Below are positions 43,377 to 52,642 of a stretch of DNA of 61,848 nucleotides, one piece after another. Position 1 is the stretch's first letter; every line of letters begins with the position of its first letter. Below the pieces are notes generated by a model, which was not told the DNA's origin, made no database searches, and saw only the letters and a program-made list of their open reading frames with translations. Position numbers and translations under genes: made by a program. Source of the DNA: an uncultured Bacteroidales bacterium (lineage in GTDB: Bacteria > Bacteroidota > Bacteroidia > Bacteroidales > UBA4417); NCBI GenBank assembly GCA_903879715.1, contig CAIRMR010000211.1:1-61848 (forward strand), read 5' to 3'.

Positions 43377-44089
43377 GATGGAAATAACAGTTTTTCGATT
43401 TGTAAAACCTTAGGAACCATTATTTTATCCTCAATCCTGGAGTGATCGCGCAAATCGTCTTCGAAATTATAGAGCGTGGTGAGCAGTATGTTGCATTTAT
43501 TGTCGTTGTAATCAGCCTGCAGGTATTTGATTATTATGTTTTTCAGATCCAGCAGTTTGCTGTCAACATCACTATGCGTTTCCTCAAATTCAATAATGCT
43601 TTTTGCGGGTAACAATTCCGGGTTAGTTATCGGACCTCCAAGTTCATATAGTTTTTGCAGATTCAAAACATAAGGAAAAGTGAACTGGTCCTCATAATGC
43701 AGATGTTCATGAAGTTCCTGTTTAAATTTCAGGTAAAACCGGGTGAGCAACGACAGAATATTTTCTCCGGGAGCGGAAGCAATCAATTCATTAAGCTGCT
43801 TTTCGATTTCGGGAATGTAAAAAGCATAATAGTATTGATGTGTTTTCTTCAGGTAATCCACGATCAATGGCAATGGAAAGTCGAGAAAGCGGTCGCGGGG
43901 AAAATAATCCGGATCGTGGTATGTGTTAAGTATTTCAATAAAAAACTCTGCATTGATCGAATGAGTTTTACACGCTTCGCCTACGCTCTGGTCGCCAAAA
44001 CCGAGGCGTATTCCAAACCGGTTCAGGATTGGCAGCAGCTGGTGGTCATGATGAATTATATCGGCGAGTTTCTGTGATAAATTGTACAT
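43373..44089 (-). CDS. Hemerythrin-domain protein (RIC/YtfE-like)
   Basis: 238 residues, rich in His and Asp/Glu. It opens LADIIHHDHQLLPILNRFGI, similar to the RIC/ScdA lead DUF542 region but without a clear Cys pair. It then has HxxxE-type iron ligands: KKTHQYYYAFYIPEIEKQL, ELHEHLHYEDQFTFPYV, FEETHSDVDSKL and LRDHSRIEDKIMVPKV. The set fits a di-iron hemerythrin/DUF438-like four-helix domain. Such proteins repair Fe-S clusters or sense O2/NO. It overlaps the downstream LuxR-type regulator by 4 bp, and a sensor role is therefore plausible. Confidence 0.82.
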   Translation of the reverse strand: MYNLSQKLADIIHHDHQLLPILNRFGIRLGFGDQSVGEACKTHSINAEFFIEILNTYHDPDYFPRDRFLDFPLPLIVDYLKKTHQYYYAFYIPEIEKQLNELIASAPGENILSLLTRFYLKFKQELHEHLHYEDQFTFPYVLNLQKLYELGGPITNPELLPAKSIIEFEETHSDVDSKLLDLKNIIIKYLQADYNDNKCNILLTTLYNFEDDLRDHSRIEDKIMVPKVLQIEKLLFPS

Positions 44090-44174
44090 AAAATAAATTG
44101 AAAATAGTATAACAACAAGAATACCATTAGGTTTGAACTTCGGGATATTTATCTTCGAATCACAATTAAAAGCA

Positions 44175-44217
44175 AAATCCGGGTTATTATCTTAATAGAA
44201 GGTAACAACCCGGATTT
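44175..44217 (-). terminator. Terminator of the metal-efflux operon
   Basis: AAATCCGGGTT pairs exactly with AACCCGGATTT over a 21-base loop. On the minus strand a T-rich tract follows. It lies about 45 bp after the adaptor gene. Confidence 0.65.
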
Positions 44218-44261
44218 ATTGAAAAATTATTTTAATATTTATTTTGGATTTAACGCCTTCG

Positions 44262-45443
44262 TTAACAGCTCATTTCCCCCGCGTTTTTCTTTGCCGAAAG
44301 CAAGTTGTACGCACCTTTTACTACCACTTTTGCCGTTTTAATATCAAAACCATCGGGCAGACTGATTTCTGTGAAATCTCCATCCATGACGCCTTTATGC
44401 ACTTCAATCATCCGGTATTCGGTAAATGGTTTACCTCCTTCTTCTTTGATTTTATCAAAAACGAAAATGTAATCCTTGTCTTCAAAACTAACAATAGCTT
44501 CGGACGGAATTGCCGTAACCTGCAAGCCTTTGGCTTCAATCATTGCATTTACATACATTCCGGGAATTACGTTTTTACAAATTTCATTCACTCTTGCATA
44601 CACTTTATATGTTCGGTCAGCGTTCACAGTTCTGCCGGTCTGGTAAATTATGGCTTCGTGCTGTTCGGTTTCGTTATTGATAAAAAACCTGATTTTCTGC
44701 CCGATGGAAACTTTGTCGGCATCTTTCTCGAACAGGGTGAGTTCCAGTAAAAGCTTATCGCTGTTCACAATCTCAAACAAAACATCTGTCGGCGCTACAA
44801 ATTTTCCGATATTGGTATTTACAGATTTTATGAATCCTGTTATTGGAGATGTAACAGCAACGGAACGGGAAATGTTGTCTTCAGTAAGATTTGCGGGGTT
44901 TATTCCGATGAGAGCAAGTTTTTGTTCAAGCGCCCTGGTTTGCGCTTTCAGGTTTTTATAGTCGGCTGTAACCTGCTGGAGGTTTTTCTGCGAATACACA
45001 TCATCTTTATAAAGATCAGTATGCCTTTTATATTCTGCTCCAGCGTATTCCAGTTTATTTTTTGCTTCAAGATAATTTTGTTGAATATCAACAAAGTCCT
45101 GGTTTTCGAGCATTGCCAGAGTTTGGCCTTTACTTACGGAATTGCCCGGTATTAGCGAAATGCTTTTTACAAATCCACCCATTGGCATACAAACAGTTGC
45201 CATATTTTGCGGCGCGACTGTTACAAGTCCACTTACTTTAAGGGTTCCGTTCAGCGATCGAAGTTCAATGATTCCGGTTTCTATCTTGGCAAGTTTAACC
45301 TGGTCGTCGCGTAATTCTACGATATCTTCCGGCAAAACTTCTGCTTCCTTCTCAGCAACAGTACTTTTACTCTTGTTACATGCGAGAATTGAAAGTGAAA
45401 GGATCAAAAGAAAAAGAAATGATTTGAAATTATATTTTTTCAT
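44262..45443 (-). CDS. czcB: RND efflux periplasmic adaptor (CzcB/CusB family)
   Basis: 393 residues. The lipoprotein signal ends at Cys22 (SILAC). It has a lipoyl-like half (LNGTLKVSGLVTVAPQNMATV and the later RSVAVTSPITGFIKSVN), a coiled-coil hairpin about 125-185, a beta-barrel with DADKVSIGQKIRFFIN and a membrane-proximal C-terminus. The protein bridges the inner-membrane pump and the outer-membrane channel. It is encoded directly after the fused pump-channel gene (12 bp). The CusB Met motifs are not evident, so the metal may be Zn, Co or Cd rather than Cu or Ag. The metal is not decided by the sequence. Confidence 0.88.
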   Translation of the reverse strand: MKKYNFKSFLFLLILSLSILACNKSKSTVAEKEAEVLPEDIVELRDDQVKLAKIETGIIELRSLNGTLKVSGLVTVAPQNMATVCMPMGGFVKSISLIPGNSVSKGQTLAMLENQDFVDIQQNYLEAKNKLEYAGAEYKRHTDLYKDDVYSQKNLQQVTADYKNLKAQTRALEQKLALIGINPANLTEDNISRSVAVTSPITGFIKSVNTNIGKFVAPTDVLFEIVNSDKLLLELTLFEKDADKVSIGQKIRFFINNETEQHEAIIYQTGRTVNADRTYKVYARVNEICKNVIPGMYVNAMIEAKGLQVTAIPSEAIVSFEDKDYIFVFDKIKEEGGKPFTEYRMIEVHKGVMDGDFTEISLPDGFDIKTAKVVVKGAYNLLSAKKNAGEMSC

Positions 45444-45455
45444 AATGAGTAAGAT

Positions 45456-48400
45456 TTACAGTGTTTTTCCTGAAATGTATTCTATATTGATAATGGTCTG
45501 CATGTAACTGCTGAGTGCATCAAGGTAATTTTGCCTGATACTGAGCGCCCGGTTTAAGCTCAGGATATAGTCGAGGTAATCCATAGCACCAGCTTTATAA
45601 CTACGTCCCGATTGCTCGATGATATAATCTGCCTCGGGAATCGCCTGTTTTTCATAAAAGTCAACACTCTTGCTGAATTTGGTATACACATCAAGCATGG
45701 AAGTATACTCTGAAGACAGAGTTTTTGAATAACTTTCGGCATTCGTTCGGGCAGCCTCCTGCTTTATTCCGGCAGCTTTAGCTTTCGCGGTATAGGGTTT
45801 GTACCACAAGGGTAGCGTAATGCCTGCCTGTATTCCTGCAAAGCGATCGCCAGTGCCAAAGGTCTTTGGAACTGAATTAACTTCCTGAGTTCCCTGCATG
45901 GTCTGGCTGAAATACCCGATTGTAAGATCAGGCAAAGCCCGACTACGTTCCAGTTTTTGCTCTGCTCCCGCAACTTCAACCTGTTGTTTTACAAAGCCAA
46001 GGAAAGGGTTTCGGGTTACGGCGATAGAATCGGGCAACAGCAATATAAGTTGGTGCTTTGTAAGTACATCGGCAGGAAGAAATGGTTCATAAGAGTTCAG
46101 AATATTCTGAAGTTTACGGGAAGTTATTCCGATGTCTGTCGAAACTTGCTGTAGTTGATTCTTTATCTCCATGCTTTGTGAACGGGCAGTTATCATTTCA
46201 AGGCGGTTTGTTTCACCCGATTTTGCCCGCAATTCAGCAGCACGCAGAAATCCCGAAAACAAACTATCCTGGTATGTCAATAGCTTCTCTTTCTCTACCA
46301 TGTATGCCAGCTGCCAGTATACCTGTTTAACCTGGGTAGCAATTTCGAGTTGTGTAACCTTCAATTCCCATTCGCTGCTTTTTATTCCGGCTGCTGCCAG
46401 TTTCCCCTGCTTGCTGTATACAGTCGGAAACGCCATAGATTGTGATATGGTGAAGCTGTTATCTTTGTTGTAAGAGTTGAACCTGCCAAATTGAGCGTCT
46501 AACCCGGTTTTAGGAATATCCCAGGATGAACCTTTTAAAGCTTTCTGAGCTTCAAGCGTATACCCCGATGAGCGGATTGAAAGATTGCTGTCCAGAGCTA
46601 ATTGAATTGCCTGGTTCAACTTAATTGTTTTGAGTTTCTGAGCGTAGGAAGTATTCAGAAATGATGTGCCCAGGAAAACGATCAACAGAATTGAAATCTG
46701 GTTTGCCGGTTTCTTTTTGAATGATAACCTGAATTTTCGGGACGAAAAGAGGATGTAAAAAACCGGTAAAATTATCAGCGTGAGAAGTGTTGCCGTAATA
46801 AGTCCTCCGATTACAACAGTTGCTAAAGGTTTTTGAACCTCAGCACCCGCGGAATTGGATAATGCCATTGGGAGAAAACCCATTGAAGCTACTGCTGCGG
46901 TCATTATTACAGGGCGTAACCGTGTATGAAGACCTTTTCGCACCCTTTCGGTGATATCAGTAATCCCCTCTTTCTCAAGACGGTTAAATTCGGCAATAAG
47001 TACAATTCCGTTTAGCACAGCCACACCAAACAAAGCAATAAAGCCAACTCCAGCCGAAATTGAAAAATTCATACCGCGCATCCAGAGCGCAAATACTCCG
47101 CCAATGGCTGCTAAGGGTACTGCAGAGTAAATAAGCAGCGACTGTTTTACTGAATGGAAAGTAAAGTAAAGCAAAACGAAAATCAGCAACAGTGCTACGG
47201 GTACTGCAATGGCCAGCCTGTTTTTTGCGGCCCGCAGATTTTGAAATTGTCCGCCATAGGACAAGTAGTAACCCGTTGGAAGATTAACCTGCTTGTCAAT
47301 TTTGGAAGTAACTTCTTCAATCACACTTTCAATATCACGATTCCGTACATTAAAACCGACTGTAATACGTCGTTTGGTATTCTCTCTCGAAACCTGCGCC
47401 GGGCCTGATTTAATTGCGATATCAGCAATTTGTTCAAAAGTGATCTGCGAACCATTTGGTAAAGCTACCGAGAGGTTTTTAACGTCATCAAGACTTTTCC
47501 TGTAATCTTTATCAAGGCGGACTACAAGCCCGAATCGCTTTTCGTCGTCGAACACAACGCCGGCTTCGCTTCCTGCAAAAGCTGCGCGAAGTACCTGGTT
47601 TGCGTCATCTACCGAAATGCCATACTGAGCCAGCCGGTCACGGTTAAACTCCACCTGTACCTGCGCCAGCCCTGTCACTTTTTCGACATTCAGGTCCTCG
47701 ACTCCATCAATTCCCTGGATAATCTTTTCTGCATCCGAAGCTATATCAGATAAAGTGTTCAGGTCATCGCCAAAAATTTTTAATGCGATATCCTGTCTTG
47801 ATCCGGATAGAAGTTCGTTGAAACGCATTTGAATAGGCTGCTGGAACTCAAATTTCACACCAGCCAGAACAACAAGTTTTTCCTCCATTTTCGCGACCAG
47901 TTCTTCACGGGTTTTGGCTGATGTCCATTCACTTTTATCTTTCAGTGTGATAATATAATCGCCTGTCTCCATAGGTGTTGGATCGGTAGGGATTTCGCCT
48001 GCCCCGATTTTGCATACTGTATGCTTAATTTCAGGAAAATTTTCAAGCAGGATTTTATTTGCTTTTTCAACAGTCTCAACCGTATTACTCAACGAACTGC
48101 CTTGCAGTGTTATAACTCCGGCGGCAAGATCGCCTTCTTCCAGCTGGGGAATAAACTCACCGCCCAGGTTGTTAAAAATAAACAGGCTACACAGGAATAA
48201 TAATATAGCTGAAACAGAAACCAGCAATTTATGTCCAAGCGCGAAATTGATTACCGGGTTAAACCCTTTGTGAAACCAGTCCATCAGCTTATCCGAAAAA
48301 TTGCGCCTGTGGACAGTGCTTTTACTCAGGAACATTGCTGATGCCAGCGGAACATAGGTTAGCGATAAAATAGCAGCTCCAATCAGCGCGAAAGCAACTA

Positions 48401-49847
48401 CCTGCGCCATAGGTTGAAACATCTTACCTTCGATGCCAACCAGCGCCATGATTGGAATATAAACGATAAGGATTATTATTTGACCGAAAGTAGCTGAACT
48501 CATCATACGTTTGGCTGAATCAAACACACTCTCATCCATTTGTTGCTGTGAAAGCCTGTGGACTCCCGGATGATGGTGTTTGCTCAGGGTTATCCTGTGC
48601 ACAACGCTTTCAACAATAATTACTGCACCATCCACTATTAGCCCGAAGTCAATTGCTCCAAGGCTCATCAGGTTACCGGAAACGCCAAATAAATTCATCA
48701 GCGAAATGGCAAAAAGCATTGACAGTGGAATTACAGAAGCTACAATTAATCCGGCCCGAACATTTCCGAGTAATATAACCAGTATGAATAATACAATCAG
48801 GGCTCCTTCCACCAGGTTTCGTGAAACAGTGCCAATTGCACGACTAACCAATTCGGAACGATTCAGGTAGGGTTCTATAGTAATTCCAGCAGGCAGCGAT
48901 TTTTGAATGGATTCGATCCTTGTTTTTACATTGTCAATAACTTCGTGTGCGTTGGCACCTTTCAGCATCATAACGACACCTCCAACCGCTTCAGATGTAT
49001 CTACCACAAGCGCACCATAACGAATAGCATTTCCATACTGAACGGTTGCCACATCGCGTATCAAAACAGGAATGCCTGACGAATTGGTTTTCACCAGTAT
49101 TTTTTCAATATCGCCCAAAGTTTTAACCAGTCCAATGCCTCTGATAAAATACGATGTCGGTTTCTTATCGATATAAGCGCTGCCGGTGTTCTCGTTGTTT
49201 TTTTCGAGTGCCTGGAAAATATCAGTAAGGGTGAGGTTCATTCCTCGGAGCCTTTCGGGATTGACAGCAATTTCGTACTGCTTAACGAATCCACCATAAG
49301 AATTGATATCCGCTACGCCTTGTGTGCCAAGCATCTCGCGACGAATAACCCAGTCTTGTATGGTTCGCAACTCCATCAATGAATATTTTTTCTCATAGCC
49401 TTTCTCAAGAGCCAGCCGGTACTGGTAAATTTCTCCAAGACCGGTGGAAATAGGGGCAAGTTCAATTTTTGCAAGTCCGGGAGGAATAACTTCTTCGGCT
49501 TCTTTTAACCTCTCGCTCAGCTGTTGCCTGGCCCAATATACATCAACGTTATCCTTAAACACTACCGTTACCACTGATAATCCAAGTCGTGAGATCGACC
49601 GGAGTTCAATAATATCAGGGATATTGGCAACAGCAACTTCAATGGGGGCTGTTATAAAACTTTCAACTTCCTGCACTGCCAGCGATGGCGCAAGTGAAAT
49701 AACCTGGACCTGGTTGTTGGTAATATCAGGTATGGCATCAATAGGAAGCCGGGTAATGGAATAGGTTCCCCAGCCAATGAGAGTCACAACAAAAAGACCG
49801 ACAATAAATTTATTTTTGATTGAAAAATAGATGATTCGCTCTATCAT
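45456..49847 (-). CDS. czcA: CzcA/CusA metal-efflux pump fused to a TolC-like channel
   Basis: 1463 residues. Residues 1 to about 1040 are a heavy-metal RND pump (12 helices, RLPIDAIPDITNNQVQV opening, DFGLIVDGAVIIVESV with the proton-relay Asp). A hydrophobic SILLIVFLGTSFLNTSYAQ segment near 1050-1068 looks like a signal peptide, and residues about 1068-1463 are an outer-membrane efflux protein with two coiled-coil halves. One gene thus supplies two of the three parts of the efflux complex, and the adaptor follows 12 bp later. The fusion is known in Bacteroidota. The internal signal peptide implies cleavage to release the channel. The DUF6660 gene precedes it. Confidence 0.9.
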   Translation of the reverse strand: MIERIIYFSIKNKFIVGLFVVTLIGWGTYSITRLPIDAIPDITNNQVQVISLAPSLAVQEVESFITAPIEVAVANIPDIIELRSISRLGLSVVTVVFKDNVDVYWARQQLSERLKEAEEVIPPGLAKIELAPISTGLGEIYQYRLALEKGYEKKYSLMELRTIQDWVIRREMLGTQGVADINSYGGFVKQYEIAVNPERLRGMNLTLTDIFQALEKNNENTGSAYIDKKPTSYFIRGIGLVKTLGDIEKILVKTNSSGIPVLIRDVATVQYGNAIRYGALVVDTSEAVGGVVMMLKGANAHEVIDNVKTRIESIQKSLPAGITIEPYLNRSELVSRAIGTVSRNLVEGALIVLFILVILLGNVRAGLIVASVIPLSMLFAISLMNLFGVSGNLMSLGAIDFGLIVDGAVIIVESVVHRITLSKHHHPGVHRLSQQQMDESVFDSAKRMMSSATFGQIIILIVYIPIMALVGIEGKMFQPMAQVVAFALIGAAILSLTYVPLASAMFLSKSTVHRRNFSDKLMDWFHKGFNPVINFALGHKLLVSVSAILLFLCSLFIFNNLGGEFIPQLEEGDLAAGVITLQGSSLSNTVETVEKANKILLENFPEIKHTVCKIGAGEIPTDPTPMETGDYIITLKDKSEWTSAKTREELVAKMEEKLVVLAGVKFEFQQPIQMRFNELLSGSRQDIALKIFGDDLNTLSDIASDAEKIIQGIDGVEDLNVEKVTGLAQVQVEFNRDRLAQYGISVDDANQVLRAAFAGSEAGVVFDDEKRFGLVVRLDKDYRKSLDDVKNLSVALPNGSQITFEQIADIAIKSGPAQVSRENTKRRITVGFNVRNRDIESVIEEVTSKIDKQVNLPTGYYLSYGGQFQNLRAAKNRLAIAVPVALLLIFVLLYFTFHSVKQSLLIYSAVPLAAIGGVFALWMRGMNFSISAGVGFIALFGVAVLNGIVLIAEFNRLEKEGITDITERVRKGLHTRLRPVIMTAAVASMGFLPMALSNSAGAEVQKPLATVVIGGLITATLLTLIILPVFYILFSSRKFRLSFKKKPANQISILLIVFLGTSFLNTSYAQKLKTIKLNQAIQLALDSNLSIRSSGYTLEAQKALKGSSWDIPKTGLDAQFGRFNSYNKDNSFTISQSMAFPTVYSKQGKLAAAGIKSSEWELKVTQLEIATQVKQVYWQLAYMVEKEKLLTYQDSLFSGFLRAAELRAKSGETNRLEMITARSQSMEIKNQLQQVSTDIGITSRKLQNILNSYEPFLPADVLTKHQLILLLPDSIAVTRNPFLGFVKQQVEVAGAEQKLERSRALPDLTIGYFSQTMQGTQEVNSVPKTFGTGDRFAGIQAGITLPLWYKPYTAKAKAAGIKQEAARTNAESYSKTLSSEYTSMLDVYTKFSKSVDFYEKQAIPEADYIIEQSGRSYKAGAMDYLDYILSLNRALSIRQNYLDALSSYMQTIINIEYISGKTL

Positions 49848-49921
49848 ACATACTTACTTTAAAAAGTTAATACTACACATGACTGATTTCACTGCATAAT
49901 TAATTAATGCAGGAATCAGCA

Positions 49922-49937
49922 TATACCATTAGGTATA
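49922..49937. promoter_or_regulatory. Perfect inverted repeat before the pump gene
   Basis: TATACC-ATTA-GGTATA lies in the 94-bp gap between the DUF6660 gene and czcA. A second AT-rich near-palindrome, TGCATAATTAATTAATGCA, is at 49893-49911. Either may bind a regulator or fold in the RNA. Confidence 0.4.
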
Positions 49938-49941
49938 AGTA

Positions 49942-50256
49942 TTAAGCTATTTTGGGAGGTTGCCAGATAGAGGCTAAGGTATCAGAAATAAAAGCAGAAG
50001 AAACCGGGAAATATTGCTTTTCATAAAAAGGAAAACAATTGAGCTGAACCTCATACGCCTGGAAAACTACCGATGTAGCGCAGCAATTGCAGGTGCAGAA
50101 AGGGGTACAATTATCAGAATCGCTATGATGATGGTTATCCTGTTTTTCTTGAGAGAGTTCCGTATTTTGCATCTTATTATCTGCCTTGGCATCAATGCAT
50201 GGGATCGCAGTGAGCAACAGTAAGTAAAAAGATAATATGATGGCTAAGAATTTCAT
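49942..50256 (-). CDS. DUF6660 family small exported Cys/His-rich protein
   Basis: About 104 residues: a signal peptide (about 1-20, ending CIDA), a His/Asp-rich stretch NHHHSDSDN, a Cys knot CTPFCTCNCC near 51-60, and a C-terminal SIWQPPKIA. The end motif and the CxxxCxCxCC cluster match the DUF6660 family, which occurs beside metal-efflux genes in Bacteroidota. The cluster looks able to bind a soft metal in the periplasm, so a metal chaperone or sensor is plausible (inference). I chose ATG 50256 over 50262, since the promoter box at 50273-50280 leaves room for it. It heads the efflux operon. Confidence 0.82.
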   Translation of the reverse strand: MKFLAIILSFYLLLLTAIPCIDAKADNKMQNTELSQEKQDNHHHSDSDNCTPFCTCNCCATSVVFQAYEVQLNCFPFYEKQYFPVSSAFISDTLASIWQPPKIA

Positions 50257-50272
50257 TTGCATTAGTATGGCG

Positions 50273-50302
50273 CAAATGTATATAAAAATCAGGTAACCTG
50301 AT
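50273..50302 (-). promoter_or_regulatory. Promoter with operator palindrome of the efflux operon
   Basis: Minus-strand TACATTTG (50280-50273) matches the -7 box and lies 16 bp before the start codon at 50256. Immediately upstream, ATCAGGT-A-ACCTGAT (50288-50302) is a perfect 15-bp palindrome covering the -33 region, where no TTTG is found. Repressor or activator binding there is inferred. Confidence 0.65.
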
Positions 50303-51733
50303 AAGATAAAGCCTATTTGGGCAGGATACTTTACCTTCTTTATTTAAAAACCGCACTTTTTTTGTTTCTTTTCAATCTAATCTTACCTAATTTAAACTAA
50401 GGTGTGTTCTTATCAATCTGGCTCACTCTTTTATTAAATGTGACTAATCATTGAATGATTTGCCACTAAGCATTAAACTTGTTTTTATCTTTTGGCCAAT
50501 CTTCAATGATATTCTAAATGAATAGTAGGATACTGTGTTGGAGCAGCAAATTATTAACAGAAATTGGCTTTCGTAGGACTGTCAGTTTTTTTTAAATTTC
50601 TACGTAAGATAATATTACAGGCATTGAATCAGGAGTTAAAATTTAGAACTGTTAAGAGTATTGTTTTTATGTCAGCGTCGTTAATTTATCGGAGATTTTC
50701 TGTTACAGAAGTTGGAAGATAAATAAGAAAGCAATTCTTTATATTACTCATAGTAAGGATATACGATGAAATAATAACAACATCTAAAACATAGCTTAAT
50801 AAGGCAAATACGGTTTTTCAAAGCCATGTTTTGTTCTATTAAATTGAATCGGCGAATTGATTGGATAGCAGAGTGAAGGATCTAAAAATAATCTGGAGAC
50901 CATAAAAAATAATTACATTTTAAATTATTCAAAATGAATCACATAAGATAAGAGGGATTTATAAAGGTAAATTTATTTTTCATATAATGTAAAATATTTG
51001 TATTTTCGCCTATTACTTTTTCACTCTTTGGTTATTATTAAGTATAAATGTAACGATTGCAGGTTGAATTGAATAGCATACTCTTCCACTTTCTCACACA
51101 CCCACTCTCACACCTATTCAAACACCAACTTTTACTCTATGAATGCTTGAATTCCTGTCATTACTTAACTTCAATACAGCGGAAAAATCGGATTTTACCA
51201 CATTTATAATACTAATTACAGCTCGTATTACTTCCCTTTGCCACTACACAGCCGACTGCCGGAGAAATCCGGCAGTCTTTTTTTTAGATTTTTAAATCAT
51301 AATTGTTATTTTTTTTTGATAAGAAAGTTGAAGTGGCTCGCGATCCATGGTATTGCGAAGGCTGCTCAAGATGGCACTAATTAAAATTGCGGCAGAGGTG
51401 GCGGGGGCTGCATTTCCTGGTTCCTAGGGGTATTTGCCTGCTTGCTGCAGCCAGGCTTCTTTTCTAAATGCCTCCCTCATTTCTTATTGTACACATAACA
51501 GCAATAAGCACAGAGCTTTGCTGTACTGACTGCATGGATAATTGTAATATTTAAGTGCATATTGTTCTGCTTACAGTGCCTGAAAATTCTATTTCATCCT
51601 TACAGAAACAGGAACTACATTAAGTGAAAAGTTGTGCAATCTCAAGGAACTACTTGTTGAGGTATAACTTTGAATTCATTTTTATAATAAAAGTCAGCCT
51701 AATTTTGCAGCGTAATCAAAAAGAACATTTAAA
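50303..51733. other. 1.4-kb gene desert
   Basis: No intact protein gene is seen. The left part is AT-rich. An orphan terminator lies at 51254-51285. The stretch 51340-51480 has higher G+C and broken minus-strand coding-like text. A TAnnTTTG box (TAATTTTG) at 51700-51707 may serve the gene at 51734. Confidence 0.5.
51254..51285 (+). terminator. Strong orphan terminator with GAAA tetraloop
   Basis: GACTGCCGGA-GAAA-TCCGGCAGTC has a perfect 10-bp stem, followed by eight T. No gene ends before it on the plus strand, so it may end an unseen small RNA. Confidence 0.85.
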
Positions 51734-52147
51734 ATGAAACATACAGTAGATACAGCCTGGCAGGGAAATATGAAATTTGATGCTGTCGTAAGCGGCCATC
51801 ACATAATAATGGATGCATTGCCTGTTGTAGGCGGAAGCGATGAAGGTGCCCGCCCAAAAGAACTAATGCTTGCCTCGCTGGCAGGTTGTACCGGAATGGA
51901 TGTTATTTCCATCCTCAAAAAAATGCGCGTTGAGCCTACCTATTTTAATGTTAGGGTTGAAGCCGAAATGACAGAAGAACACCCTAAACACTACACCGCC
52001 ATGCACATTATTTATGAGTTTAAAGGTGAAAATCTTGAAATTGAGAAACTTCAGAAAGCCGTAAAACTTTCGCAGGATCAGTATTGTGGCGTTTCAACAG
52101 CTTACAGAAAAGCGATGGAGCTTACCTATGAAATCGTAATCCTGTGA
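51734..52147 (+). CDS. OsmC family protein
   Basis: 137 residues with the OsmC/Ohr fold: PKELMLASLAGCTGMD holding Cys52, and a second Cys118 in DQYCGVS. These fit the peroxidatic and resolving pair of OsmC thiol peroxidases that remove organic hydroperoxides. It is the short form typical of anaerobes (YhfA/OsmC-like subgroup). It is the first gene of the one-strand redox island and has a TAnnTTTG box at 51700-51707. Electrons could come from the thioredoxins encoded downstream. Confidence 0.9.
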   Translation: MKHTVDTAWQGNMKFDAVVSGHHIIMDALPVVGGSDEGARPKELMLASLAGCTGMDVISILKKMRVEPTYFNVRVEAEMTEEHPKHYTAMHIIYEFKGENLEIEKLQKAVKLSQDQYCGVSTAYRKAMELTYEIVIL

Positions 52148-52286
52148 TAATTTTCGAATGTCGAATGACGATTTACGAATGACGATTTACAATTTTCCAT
52201 TAACCATCTTCCCCAATCGTACCTCGTACCTCATCAATCGCAACTAATTCTAAACCCGTATCCCCAACCCCTAAATCCTTAACAAA

Positions 52287-52637
52287 ATGCTTTACACAAA
52301 TCTAAAACACATTGAGTCTGCTGATGCTCATCAAAAATTTATCAGCGAAAACGAAAACGTAATGATATGCTGCGGCCGTATGGGCCCTATGTGTATCCCT
52401 GTTTACGGAATCATGGAAGAACTCGAGGGTGAATACTCCAACGTAAAATTTGCAGATATGGAATTTGACAGTCCTGAGTCACACGTGATACGCAGTGTTC
52501 CGGAAGTAAAAAGTTTCATGGGCATACCTTTTACCATGTATTATAAAAACGGGAAACTAGTAAAAGCAACTTCCAGCATCCAATCCATGACCCAGGTTCG
52601 TACCATTCTCGATTCCGAATTTAAAACAGCCAAATAA
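52287..52637 (+). CDS. Atypical thioredoxin-fold protein, CGRMGPMC
   Basis: 116 residues with a thioredoxin-like order of strands, ending in FTMYYKNGKLVKATSSIQSM, where the cis-Pro region reads GIPFTMYY. The usual WCGPC is replaced by ICCGRMGPMCIP with Cys28, Cys29 and Cys36. A classical CxxC is absent; a CX6C pair remains. It lies 5 bp before a thioredoxin reductase gene and so is probably its substrate or partner. I recall similar proteins beside TrxB in anaerobes but know of no characterised one. Role: a thiol transferase with unusual specificity (inference). Confidence 0.75.
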   Translation: MLYTNLKHIESADAHQKFISENENVMICCGRMGPMCIPVYGIMEELEGEYSNVKFADMEFDSPESHVIRSVPEVKSFMGIPFTMYYKNGKLVKATSSIQSMTQVRTILDSEFKTAK

Positions 52638-52642
52638 GCAGT

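Noticed and set aside
44117-44133. ACCATTAGGT phrase similar to the 49922-49937 inverted repeat as a shared operator
   Set aside because: Only one arm matches; the palindrome is not repeated.
49893-49911. TGCATAATTAATTAATGCA near-palindrome as an origin or attachment site
   Set aside because: It is AT-rich and short; such palindromes are expected by chance in this composition.
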